A stretch of DNA of 7,462 nucleotides from Bacteroidaceae bacterium (GCA_017961965.1 JAGCWG010000387.1:1-7462), one strand, 5' to 3'; counted from the first letter of the stretch, positions 1 to 6,349 are shown. A program made the numbers and translations. The notes: generated by a model not told the origin, from the sequence alone.

Positions 1-406
1 CAACGTGACTCTGGTGAAGAATATGAGCAGCCATTGAAGATGTTGTTGTCTTTCCATGTGTACCTGCCACACAAAGTCCTTTATGTTCCTTAGTTAGGAA
101 ACCGAGAACCTGAGCACGCTTCTGAACGTCAAAGCCGTTCTCCTTGAAATATACGAGTTCCTTATGTTCTGCAGGAATAGCAGGAGTATAAACTACGAGA
201 GTTGTCTCCTTATCCTTGAAACAAGGTGCGATACTTTCAACGTCCTCAACATAGTGAATCTGCGCACCTTCTTCTATAAGTTTTTCTGTAAGTTCGCTTG
301 GTGTCTTGTCATAACCACCTACATTGTAGCCAGAGCTAAGGAAGTAACGTACAAGTGCACTCATTCCAATACCACCAGCACCTACGAAATATACTGACTT
401 TACCAC
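1..406 (-). CDS. murC: UDP-N-acetylmuramate--L-alanine ligase MurC, N-terminal part (runs off the window)
   Basis: MurC is the cytoplasmic ATP-dependent ligase that adds L-alanine to UDP-MurNAc, the first amino acid of the peptidoglycan stem peptide. The 135 visible residues hold the N-terminal nucleotide-sugar-binding fold with its glycine-rich loop GAGGIGMS (residues 9-16) and the start of the central ATPase domain with the P-loop GTHGKTTTS (115-123); the histidine in that loop is typical of MurC rather than MurD, which has TGSNGKT. The family is about 450-490 residues, so roughly 70% of the gene lies beyond position 1. The start is a GTG at 404-406: an in-frame TAA lies one codon upstream, and the next in-frame Met (residue 15) sits inside the glycine-rich loop, so GTG is the only sensible start. 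No Shine-Dalgarno is visible. It follows murG after 99 bp, the usual dcw order; ftsQ, ftsA and ftsZ would be expected further downstream. Confidence 0.96.
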   Translation of the reverse strand, partial: MVKSVYFVGAGGIGMSALVRYFLSSGYNVGGYDKTPSELTEKLIEEGAQIHYVEDVESIAPCFKDKETTLVVYTPAIPAEHKELVYFKENGFDVQKRAQVLGFLTKEHKGLCVAGTHGKTTTSSMAAHILHQSHV

Positions 407-426
407 GGTTTAATTAAGTTAAAATA

Positions 427-492
427 TCAAATCTAACATTTCATTTTAAGCTTTCGGAACAAATGTTCACAACGCATAAACTATAGATTTGA
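427..492. repeat. Inverted repeat in the murG-murC gap, 9-bp arms
   Basis: TCAAATCTA at 427-435 is matched by its exact reverse complement TAGATTTGA at 484-492, with 48 bp between. The arms lie wholly in the gap between the murG stop and the murC start, and span a smaller palindrome, GAAC-AAAT-GTTC, at about 458-469. The loop is too long and there is no T tract, so this is not an intrinsic terminator. Its role, if any, is unknown. Confidence 0.45.
428..435 (-). promoter_or_regulatory. Candidate Bacteroidetes -7 promoter box upstream of murC
   Basis: The minus strand reads TAGATTTG, an exact match to the Bacteroidetes -7 consensus TAnnTTTG, ending 21 bp before the murC GTG. A possible -33 element TTTG lies 24 bp upstream, longer than the usual spacer of about 19-21 bp. 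If used, the murC leader would be only about 15 nt. The octamer is also one arm of an inverted repeat, so its presence may have another cause. This is a motif match only. Confidence 0.3.
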
Positions 493-505
493 AACCTGAA
501 ACAGT

Positions 506-1627
506 TTATTTACTTTTAGCAAGTTTAATCACCTCTCTTGCTATCACGTCGGCAGAATCCTTGAAAGCAAGTTTACCAGCATTCTCACCAAGTGACTTAA
601 GTTTTGCGTCGTCCACCACTGTCCGCAAAGCAAGAGGAATAAGATTGACGCATGCATCTGCATCCTTCACAAAGAGTGCCGCATCCTTTGTTGACAGAGC
701 AAGTGCATTCTTTGTCTGGTGATCCTCTGCCACGTTTGGCGAAGGAACGAGGATGGAGGGTTTCTCAAGCAAACACAATTCGGATATTGAACTTGCACCA
801 GCACGCGAGATAACAAGGTCAGCAGCTGCATACGCATTGTCCATACTTGATATGAAATCCGTGACATAGAGGTTCGGAATAGCATCAACCTTTGCAAGCG
901 ACTGATGTATGCTCTCGCTATAGAACTTACCAGTCTGCCATATGAACTGCACGTTGCTGTTGCGTATTTCGTCAAGATGACTGAGTACACTCTCGTTCAC
1001 CGTGCGTGCTCCAAGGCTACCACCAATGATAAGCACCGTACGCCTACCTGGTTCAAGAGCGAAACTCTTGATGGCATCATCCTTACTGATGTTGGCATTG
1101 AGAAGGTTCTGACGAACAGGATTGCCTGTCATGATAATCTTGTCTGCAGGGAAGAAACGTTCCATTCCACTATAAGCCACACACACCTTCTGTGCCTTCT
1201 TGGCAAGTGACTTGTTTGTAACACCTGCGTAACTGTTCTGTTCCTGAATGAGACAAGGAACGCCCATTGCATGGGCAGCATTAAGAGTTGGAGCAGAAGC
1301 ATAGCCGCCAACTCCGACAGCTACCTGTGGTCTGAACTCACGAATGATCTGCTTGACCATGTTCTTGCTCTTAAAGAAGTCCATCATCACTCCGATGTTC
1401 TTAGGACTCCAGAGAGGGCGGATAAGTCCGCGAACAGGAAGGCCCTTAATTTCATATCCTGCAGCAGGAACTCGCTGCATTTCCATTCTGCCCAGCGCTC
1501 CCACAAACAGGATTTCAGCACTTGGCTCTATATTCTTTATTGCGTTTGCGATAGAAACAGCAGGGAAGATATGTCCGCCAGTACCTCCTCCACTGACTAT
1601 AACCCTTAACGGCTCTTTTTTTTCCAT
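506..1627 (-). CDS. murG: Lipid II synthase MurG (UDP-GlcNAc transferase)
   Basis: MurG is the GT28 glycosyltransferase that moves GlcNAc from UDP-GlcNAc to lipid I (undecaprenyl-PP-MurNAc-pentapeptide) on the inner face of the cytoplasmic membrane, giving lipid II. The 373 residues are slightly longer than the usual 355-370. The N-terminal Rossmann domain carries the glycine-rich loop GGGTGGH (13-19), then GVGGYASAP (106-114) and the EQNSYAGVTNK segment (129-139). The C-terminal donor-binding domain has GNPVR (168-172), a second glycine-rich loop GGSLGAR (202-208), SRAGASSISEL (274-284) and the PSPNVAEDHQTKNA segment (295-308), all as expected for the family. The start is ATG at 1625-1627; a run of eight A follows almost at once in the coding strand. 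ftsW lies 193 bp upstream with a terminator between, so murG probably has its own promoter. murC starts 99 bp downstream. Confidence 0.98.
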   Translation of the reverse strand: MEKKEPLRVIVSGGGTGGHIFPAVSIANAIKNIEPSAEILFVGALGRMEMQRVPAAGYEIKGLPVRGLIRPLWSPKNIGVMMDFFKSKNMVKQIIREFRPQVAVGVGGYASAPTLNAAHAMGVPCLIQEQNSYAGVTNKSLAKKAQKVCVAYSGMERFFPADKIIMTGNPVRQNLLNANISKDDAIKSFALEPGRRTVLIIGGSLGARTVNESVLSHLDEIRNSNVQFIWQTGKFYSESIHQSLAKVDAIPNLYVTDFISSMDNAYAAADLVISRAGASSISELCLLEKPSILVPSPNVAEDHQTKNALALSTKDAALFVKDADACVNLIPLALRTVVDDAKLKSLGENAGKLAFKDSADVIAREVIKLAKSK

Positions 1628-1723
1628 ACGCTTTATTTTTTCTTACTTTTCTGGATAGTTCCAAAACATTTTTTCAGAACACGCCTCAAACAACATCAAG
1701 ACGCTTCTTTACATTTTACGACA

Positions 1724-1731
1724 CAAATTTA
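1724..1731 (-). promoter_or_regulatory. Candidate -7 promoter box for murG
   Basis: The minus strand reads TAAATTTG, an exact match to TAnnTTTG, starting two bases past the T tract of the ftsW terminator. A TTTG that could act as -33 element lies at 1748-1751, inside the terminator stem, with a 16-bp spacer, shorter than the usual 19-21 bp. The leader to the murG ATG would be about 90 nt. Its place directly after a terminator makes a real promoter plausible, but only the motif is visible. Confidence 0.4.
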
Positions 1732-1732
1732 C

Positions 1733-1772
1733 AAAAAAATAGTGTGACAAAATTGCTTTTGCCTCACTATTT
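1733..1772 (-). terminator. Intrinsic terminator after ftsW
   Basis: Read on the minus strand, AAATAGTGAGGCAAAA (1772-1757), tetraloop GCAA (1756-1753) and TTTTGTCACACTATTT (1752-1737) form a 16-position stem with one A-A mismatch and one G-T wobble. The stem runs into T residues down to 1733, a seven-T run in all. The loop is of the GNRA type. On the plus strand the hairpin is followed by TTTGC only, so termination is expected in one direction. It lies about 50 bp past the ftsW stop codon and 106 bp before the murG start. Confidence 0.87.
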
Positions 1773-1820
1773 GCTATATCGAACACTAATTTCCTTAAAT
1801 AAACCCTATTTTAGTGATGA

Positions 1821-3128
1821 TTACGACATATTTCCTTCAGAAGCATACTCTGTCGTCTCACCTTCAGTTACTGAGTCTGTTGGTTTGTCCGCCAACTGAG
1901 CAGCATCAGCATATCTACTGACGCTCAAGATAACAGCGAAATAGACACTCGTGACAATAATAGAAGTACCACCTCGACTGATGAATGGAAGAGTCTGACC
2001 TGTAACAGGTATAGCACCCACAGCCACAGCCATGTTTACAAGTGCCTGCAAAGTCATCATCAAGCCCAGTCCAATCACCAGATATGCAGGGAAGAATTTT
2101 CGGCATTTCTGAGCTATCTTACCCGTTCTCATGAAGAGAAAGAGGTAGAGCAGCATAACCACTAATGCACCAACCACACCAGACTCCTCAATAATGATGG
2201 CATAGATGAAATCGGATTCTGCATGCTGAAGGAAGTCACGTTGCACGGAGTTACCAAACCAAAGACCAGTACCACCCGAATTGGCAATTGCAACCTTTGC
2301 ATACGTACTTTGCGAGTTCTTATCATCCAGTTGCTGTTTCTTCCATTCTTCCGAACCGAACTCAGCCTTATCTTCGTCAAATCGCTGAATACGATGCTTC
2401 ACGGTAAGAGTACGGTCAAGCCCAGGAATCTTAGCAACCACATCATCAGGAAGGGTCATTACGCTAAACAGCAGCAATCCTCCCAACACAACAAGCGAAC
2501 CTGCCAACTTCACCAGATACACCCAGTAAATCTTACCGATAATCATCATGATAAATATCACGGTGAAGAGCATTACTGCTGTAGATACGTTATCCTTGAA
2601 GATGATAAGACAACACAAGCCAAGCGGAACTACTATGTACCAAAATGGACGTGCAGGTGTCTTTCCTTTCACAGCACCTGTGATAATCTTTCCATTATCC
2701 AATCGCCTTACCATCTGAGTACGTGCAAGTATGAGAGCCGTCCAAAACACCATGGCACCCTTTACTAATTCCGATGGTTGAAGACTCACACCGAATATCT
2801 GGGTCCATCGGTGAGTACCATTCAACGAGCCTCCAGAACTGAACGTGGTGATAAGCAGAACCACCATACTGAACGGCAGGAAGAACGGGGCGACCCAGTT
2901 CAGCTTACTGCACGGAACATAATGAAGTACGAGTACAATGACGAACGCGGCAACCAAGAACGTAAACTGATTGACCAATGGTCCCCAGTGGTTTCCGCTA
3001 CTAAACGTCATACGACTTGAAGCACTATATACCTCAATGATTGACACGCAGCATAAGAAGAAGAATATCATCCACACTGCCTTGTCGCCCTTCAGTACCC
3101 TTCCGAAATGAATGTTTGGCAATGACAT
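1821..3128 (-). CDS. ftsW: Septal peptidoglycan glycosyltransferase FtsW (SEDS family)
   Basis: FtsW is the SEDS-family polymerase that, with its class B penicillin-binding protein partner FtsI, polymerises lipid II into septal peptidoglycan. The 435-residue protein has about ten predicted membrane segments (near 17-35, 53-71, 79-97, 120-138, 163-178, 180-200, 202-224, 310-335, 346-368, 388-405). Family landmarks are QPSE (117-120), the periplasmic HAESDFIYA segment (302-310) whose Asp306 matches the essential SEDS aspartate, and GQTLPFISRGGTS (377-389). The large loop at about 225-305 is charged and glutamine-rich. A cytoplasmic tail of roughly 30 residues is rich in Asp, Glu, Ser and Thr. 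FtsW rather than RodA is chosen because the gene lies between murD and murG, the standard dcw place. The start is ATG at 3126-3128. murD ends 140 bp upstream and a strong terminator follows downstream, so murD and ftsW may form one transcription unit. Confidence 0.96.
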   Translation of the reverse strand: MSLPNIHFGRVLKGDKAVWMIFFFLCCVSIIEVYSASSRMTFSSGNHWGPLVNQFTFLVAAFVIVLVLHYVPCSKLNWVAPFFLPFSMVVLLITTFSSGGSLNGTHRWTQIFGVSLQPSELVKGAMVFWTALILARTQMVRRLDNGKIITGAVKGKTPARPFWYIVVPLGLCCLIIFKDNVSTAVMLFTVIFIMMIIGKIYWVYLVKLAGSLVVLGGLLLFSVMTLPDDVVAKIPGLDRTLTVKHRIQRFDEDKAEFGSEEWKKQQLDDKNSQSTYAKVAIANSGGTGLWFGNSVQRDFLQHAESDFIYAIIIEESGVVGALVVMLLYLFLFMRTGKIAQKCRKFFPAYLVIGLGLMMTLQALVNMAVAVGAIPVTGQTLPFISRGGTSIIVTSVYFAVILSVSRYADAAQLADKPTDSVTEGETTEYASEGNMS

Positions 3129-3141
3129 TTATTCTTGAGTT
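3128..3141 (-). repeat. Leader repeat copy 1, ending at the ftsW start codon
   Basis: The minus strand reads AACTCAAGAATAAA, whose last A is the A of the ftsW ATG. The same 14 bases occur at 4617-4630 in the murD leader. The AAGAATAAA part may serve as an A-rich translation-initiation region, as Bacteroidetes often lack Shine-Dalgarno sites; that role is inferred. Confidence 0.5.
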
Positions 3142-3248
3142 TCAAATTTCAAATTTGTAATTTATGCGTCCCAAACGCTTGTTCTGTAAGCATAAATCAT
3201 AACCTTGAGACTTAACATCTTTCCGTTCAAAAGACATAAACTTGAAAT

Positions 3249-3259
3249 TATAGATTTGA
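3249..3259 (-). repeat. Shared 11-mer just after the murD stop (second copy 482-492 after murG)
   Basis: TCAAATCTATA on the minus strand begins 9 bases after the murD stop codon, and the same 11 bases begin 13 bases after the murG stop (492-482). In both places GTTTAT follows, directly after murG (481-476) and after a 7-base insert after murD (3241-3236), and further on come similar TGAAC-containing stretches. The two gaps therefore appear to hold diverged copies of one sequence. No function is evident. Confidence 0.45.
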
Positions 3260-3268
3260 CTTTTCGGC

Positions 3269-4600
3269 TTACAAGTTCTTCACGCACTCTTTGAACTGTT
3301 CGCCTCTATCCTCCATATTCTTGAAAAGGTCGAAACTTGCGCAACAAGGACTGAGAAGTACGCAACTGCCTGGCTTAGCCATCTTGTAGCACTCATCCAC
3401 ACAGTCCTTCATGCTCTTGACATCGGCAATAGGAATACCGAAGTTGTCGAATGCTGCATGAAGCTTTGAGTTATCTACACCAAGGAAAACAAGACCAATA
3501 CACTTCTCTTTCACGAGGTCAAATATCTCAGAGTAGTCATTTCCCTTGTCCTTACCACCAAGAATGAGGACTGTTGGCTGAGTCATACTCTCAAGCGCAT
3601 ACCAACAAGCATTCACGTTTGTTGCCTTTGAGTCGTTAACGAAATCCACGCCACGTACACGTCCTGCCTTCTCCAAACGATGCTCAACACCAGCGAAATC
3701 GCTAAGACCCTTACGAATCTGTTCCTTACTTACGCCAGCGAGATCAGCTGTGATACCAGCAGCAAGTGAATTATAGAGGTTATGCTTACCACGAAGGGCA
3801 AGTTCCTCTTGTTCCATATTGAATGGTGTAGGACCCTCCACTGTGAAAGTCTTGTCGCTCACATAACCGAGAACGCCCTTCTCTTTGAACTCTGAGAATG
3901 GACAAAGGCGAGCCTTGATATTGTACTTCTTGAGTTCCTCGCTCACGATTGGGTCGTCGTTCCAGAACACGAATGCATCCTTCTCTGTCTGATTACGAGT
4001 GATACGCATCTTACTGTCCACATAATTCTGCATCTTGAAATCATAGCGGTCAAGATGGTCAGGCGTAATGTTCATGAGCACAGCAATATCTGCCTTGAAG
4101 TCGTACATATTGTCAAGTTGGAAGCTACTAAGCTCAATGACATAATAGTCAAAGTTTTCTTCTGCCACCTGAAGTGCGAGGCTTCGACCGATGTTACCAG
4201 CAAGACCTACGTTATAACCTGCCTGCTTGAGGATATGATAGATGAGCGAAGTAGTTGTTGTCTTACCGTTACTACCTGTGATACAAATCATCTTTGCATT
4301 AGTATAACGACCAGCAAACTCTATCTCGCTTATTATAGGAATATTCTTCTCCTTTATCTTGAGAATCATAGGAGCATTCTCAGGAATACCAGGACTCTTG
4401 ATTACCTCATCTGCATTGAGGATAAGTTCCTCTGTATGCTTACCCTCCTCCCACACAATCTGATGACTGTCAAGGAGAGCCTTGTAATTATCTTTAATCT
4501 TTGACATGTCGCTTACGAACACGTCAAAGCCCTTTACCTTAGCAAGTACAGCAGCACCTGCACCACTCTCTGCCGCACCAAGTATTACTATTCGTTTCAT
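3269..4600 (-). CDS. murD: UDP-N-acetylmuramoyl-L-alanine--D-glutamate ligase MurD
   Basis: MurD is the cytoplasmic ATP-dependent ligase that adds D-glutamate to UDP-MurNAc-L-Ala. Its 443 residues match the family length. The N-terminal UDP-binding domain has the loop GAAESG (8-13). The central domain has the P-loop TGSNGKTTTT (108-117), ELSSFQL (156-162), NITPDHLDRY (177-186), Lys197 in YVDSKMRI at the place of the carbamylated lysine, and GKHNLYNSLAA (271-281). The C-terminal domain has GVEHRLE (304-310), NDSKATN (322-328), GGKDKGNDY (348-356) and the SPCCASFD segment (417-424). The start is ATG at 4598-4600 because the protein then begins MKRIVILGAAESG as in relatives; an in-frame ATG at 4652-4654 would add 18 charged residues with no family support. 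ftsW follows after 140 bp. Upstream lie a candidate promoter and the terminator of the TPR gene, rather than mraY. Confidence 0.98.
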   Translation of the reverse strand: MKRIVILGAAESGAGAAVLAKVKGFDVFVSDMSKIKDNYKALLDSHQIVWEEGKHTEELILNADEVIKSPGIPENAPMILKIKEKNIPIISEIEFAGRYTNAKMICITGSNGKTTTTSLIYHILKQAGYNVGLAGNIGRSLALQVAEENFDYYVIELSSFQLDNMYDFKADIAVLMNITPDHLDRYDFKMQNYVDSKMRITRNQTEKDAFVFWNDDPIVSEELKKYNIKARLCPFSEFKEKGVLGYVSDKTFTVEGPTPFNMEQEELALRGKHNLYNSLAAGITADLAGVSKEQIRKGLSDFAGVEHRLEKAGRVRGVDFVNDSKATNVNACWYALESMTQPTVLILGGKDKGNDYSEIFDLVKEKCIGLVFLGVDNSKLHAAFDNFGIPIADVKSMKDCVDECYKMAKPGSCVLLSPCCASFDLFKNMEDRGEQFKECVKNL

Positions 4601-4616
4601 TTTATTTTGAGTTCTT

Positions 4617-4630
4617 TTTATTCTTGAGTT
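4617..4630 (-). repeat. Leader repeat copy 2, in the murD 5' leader
   Basis: AACTCAAGAATAAA on the minus strand is identical to the 14 bases at the ftsW start. A second, shorter variant AACTCAAAATAAA (4613-4601) follows at once and abuts the murD ATG, so murD has two imperfect copies in tandem. They could have arisen by local duplication. Confidence 0.5.
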
Positions 4631-4695
4631 GATAAGATTTAACCTCACTCCCATACAAGGAGGATGCTATTTCACCGTGCAAATTTAAGCATTTC

Positions 4696-4703
4696 CAAAG
4701 ATA
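4696..4703 (-). promoter_or_regulatory. Candidate -7 promoter box for murD
   Basis: The minus strand reads TATCTTTG, an exact match to TAnnTTTG, 95 bp before the murD ATG. A TTG lies 24 bp upstream of it, a longer spacer than usual. As the terminator at 4819-4853 should stop transcripts from the TPR gene, a promoter is expected in this 265-bp gap, and this is the best match in it. The gap has no other gene-like content. Confidence 0.45.
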
Positions 4704-4818
4704 TATTAGCACATTCTGTCTTATTTTCAAGGAACAGCCCTTTTTTTGTTTATTTCTATTCGCTCATTTGTGGTTCGGAACACCAACTCAGCATCCTATA
4801 GTAGCATGAATCATAAAC

Positions 4819-4853
4819 AAAAATGGTCGTTTAACCCTTGTTAAACGACCATT
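4819..4853 (-). terminator. Intrinsic terminator of the TPR-protein gene
   Basis: On the minus strand a perfect 13-bp stem, AATGGTCGTTTAA (4853-4841) against TTAAACGACCATT (4834-4822), closes a six-base loop CAAGGG (4840-4835) and leads into five T (4823-4819). It starts 12 bases after the stop codon of the TPR gene. The plus strand has no T tract after the hairpin, so it terminates minus-strand transcripts and isolates murD from the genes upstream. Confidence 0.9.
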
Positions 4854-4865
4854 AAACGTATGTGC

Positions 4866-6257
4866 TTATTTGAACCTGAGCACCGTCTGTTCGCCAAGAA
4901 CTGTGATGGTGACACCTTCCTTGAGATTCTTGAAGAATGCCTCGGAACGTGGATACCAGTTCTCACGATAACCCCAAGCAACCTTGTTTACAGCCTCAGT
5001 ACATGCTGGGTCAACAGCTTTGGCACGCATAATCTTGTCGTATGCAAGGTTGAACTGCTTACTTCTGTCAAGCTGGTTGGTAGTAGGTACACGTGAGATA
5101 CAGCTTGCATCATAGAGATAAGCCCATCCGTATGTAGGGTCAAAGCCGTATGACTTCTTGCACCACTGGTGTGCCTTGAGGTATTGTTTCTTCTCAAAGT
5201 ATAGCTTGGCAATGGAATGTGCATAACGAGCCTTCATCTTGTCACTCTTCTCCAGTTCGATGGCTTCTTCCATATAACGGAGTGCACCCTTCTCGTCCTT
5301 CTGCTCTATCAGACGATTAGCCTTGGCAATGGCAGCACGTGGAGTTGGATGAATGACATATACATAGTCGGAAGTCTTGAAGTAAGTATCACTACCCTTA
5401 CAGCCGAACCATTCGAGCACCTTGAGTACAGCGTCAAGATATTCGAGGTCGTCCTTGTGATTTTCTATTTCTACAGAGTATATACGTTCAAGAATCTCAC
5501 AGTCGGCAGCCTCTGACTGTATGAAAAGTTCGTTGCACTTGTCCTTGGTAGGAAGATAGGCATTAACTACCTGCATAGCCTTTACAGAGTCGGTCTCAGC
5601 AAACTCCTTGGCTTGGTCAAGAAGGTTGTCGCAGATATCGTTACACTCAAGGAAGTCGCGCACGAACTCAGTACGCTTCTCTCCATTCTCCTTGTCAGCC
5701 ATATAGCGGTTATAGGAGCACTCAATGAAGCCGTAGAGAACGAAAGCCTCCGTGTTAGGTCCCATATCATCAATACCAGAACGGAACATCTTGTAAGCCT
5801 TCTCTATGTCCATCTCAGGGCAATAGTAATAGTAATCCCATCCCTGACGGCAGAGGATATTACCCTTGGTTGACGTTGTCTTAGGTGTGGCAAAAGAATT
5901 GAGGGCATCAAGATTCTCAAGACGCTTGTTGTAGATGAGCATCAACTTTTCGAAATACTCATTCTTCTTATCGAGATCTGTCTCCTTAGCAATAAGCTGC
6001 TCATACATCCATGCACCGTCAGTATAGACACGTATGAGGGATAGTGGTGCCTTACGGAACACTATTTCCCATGGCTCCAAAGCCTCAGTATAGTCCTGCT
6101 GCTTGAAGTATTGCATATACAAACTCATATTCTGTCTTACCTCAAGGCTATCCTGACCATGACCAATACGGTCATCCATCTTAGTACCACTGAGGTCCTG
6201 TACTGATGCGCCACGTGCAAATGACAGGACTGTACATAAAGAAATAAGATGATTCAT
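4866..6257 (-). CDS. TPR-repeat protein of unknown function, possibly exported
   Basis: I do not recognise a named family. The 463-residue protein is mostly alpha-helical and Lys/Glu-rich, with TPR-like helix pairs: residues about 44-75 (YMQYFKQQDYTEALEPWE), 305-338 (AIAKANRLIEQKDEKGALRYMEEA), 342-375 (AHSIAKLYFEKKQYLKAHQW) and 402-425. TPRs bind other proteins, so a scaffold or assembly role is likely. Residues 1-14 (MNHLISLCTVLSFA) look like a short, weak signal peptide with Ser-x-Ala before a possible cleavage point but only a histidine as N-terminal charge; no lipobox surrounds Cys8. About eleven cysteines remain in the mature protein. The C-terminus (447-463) ends in a beta-like stretch, GEGVT-type to RFK. 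The start is ATG at 6255-6257, fixed by an in-frame TAA two codons upstream. The MBOAT gene lies 104 bp upstream on the same strand and a strong terminator follows. It has no clear link to the dcw genes downstream. Confidence 0.85.
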   Translation of the reverse strand: MNHLISLCTVLSFARGASVQDLSGTKMDDRIGHGQDSLEVRQNMSLYMQYFKQQDYTEALEPWEIVFRKAPLSLIRVYTDGAWMYEQLIAKETDLDKKNEYFEKLMLIYNKRLENLDALNSFATPKTTSTKGNILCRQGWDYYYYCPEMDIEKAYKMFRSGIDDMGPNTEAFVLYGFIECSYNRYMADKENGEKRTEFVRDFLECNDICDNLLDQAKEFAETDSVKAMQVVNAYLPTKDKCNELFIQSEAADCEILERIYSVEIENHKDDLEYLDAVLKVLEWFGCKGSDTYFKTSDYVYVIHPTPRAAIAKANRLIEQKDEKGALRYMEEAIELEKSDKMKARYAHSIAKLYFEKKQYLKAHQWCKKSYGFDPTYGWAYLYDASCISRVPTTNQLDRSKQFNLAYDKIMRAKAVDPACTEAVNKVAWGYRENWYPRSEAFFKNLKEGVTITVLGEQTVLRFK

Positions 6258-6262
6258 ATTTT

Positions 6263-6294
6263 AATTAGGAATGAGGAATTAGGAATGAGGAATT
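6263..6294. repeat. Tandem repeat, 14-bp unit, two copies
   Basis: AATTAGGAATGAGG occurs at 6263-6276 and again without change at 6277-6290, followed by AATT of a third unit. The array begins six bases upstream of the TPR gene start codon, so it occupies that gene's 5' leader. Similar low-complexity arrays are common between genes in Bacteroidales, as far as I recall. Confidence 0.85.
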
Positions 6295-6321
6295 GTTTGA
6301 CTTATCCTCCATAACCTAATT

Positions 6322-6349
6322 TCAATTATCAACTATCAATTATCAATTA
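6322..6349. repeat. Heptanucleotide tandem repeat, four copies
   Basis: Four consecutive 7-bp units read TCAATTA, TCAACTA, TCAATTA and TCAATTA on the plus strand (minus-strand unit TAATTGA), with one substitution in the second. The array lies between the MBOAT stop codon and the 14-bp repeat. It may be a slippage-generated intergenic array of the kind seen in many Bacteroidetes; no promoter box is visible in this gap. Confidence 0.85.

Noticed and set aside
3166..3178. Hairpin GCGT-CCCAA-ACGC in the murD-ftsW gap as a terminator.
   Set aside because: The stem is only four base pairs and has no T tract on either strand, so murD and ftsW are more likely co-transcribed.
4601..4654. Longer murD starting at the in-frame ATG 4652-4654.
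   Set aside because: The 18 extra residues (MGVRLNLINS...) have no counterpart in MurD, while the ATG at 4598-4600 gives the standard N-terminus. The extra stretch also contains the leader repeats.
4664..4801. Plus-strand 45-codon ORF preceded by AAGGAGG.
   Set aside because: The AAGGAGG abuts the ATG with no spacing, Bacteroidetes seldom rely on Shine-Dalgarno sites, and the ORF lies antisense in the murD promoter gap with no recognisable protein features.
1733..4853. Bidirectional action of the two intrinsic terminators.
   Set aside because: Neither hairpin is followed by a T tract on the plus strand, and there is no plus-strand gene to terminate.
6225..6257. Lipoprotein signal around Cys8 of the TPR protein.
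   Set aside because: The residues before the cysteine, LISL, do not fit a lipobox (Gly, Ala or Ser is needed just before Cys), and Cys8 falls too early.
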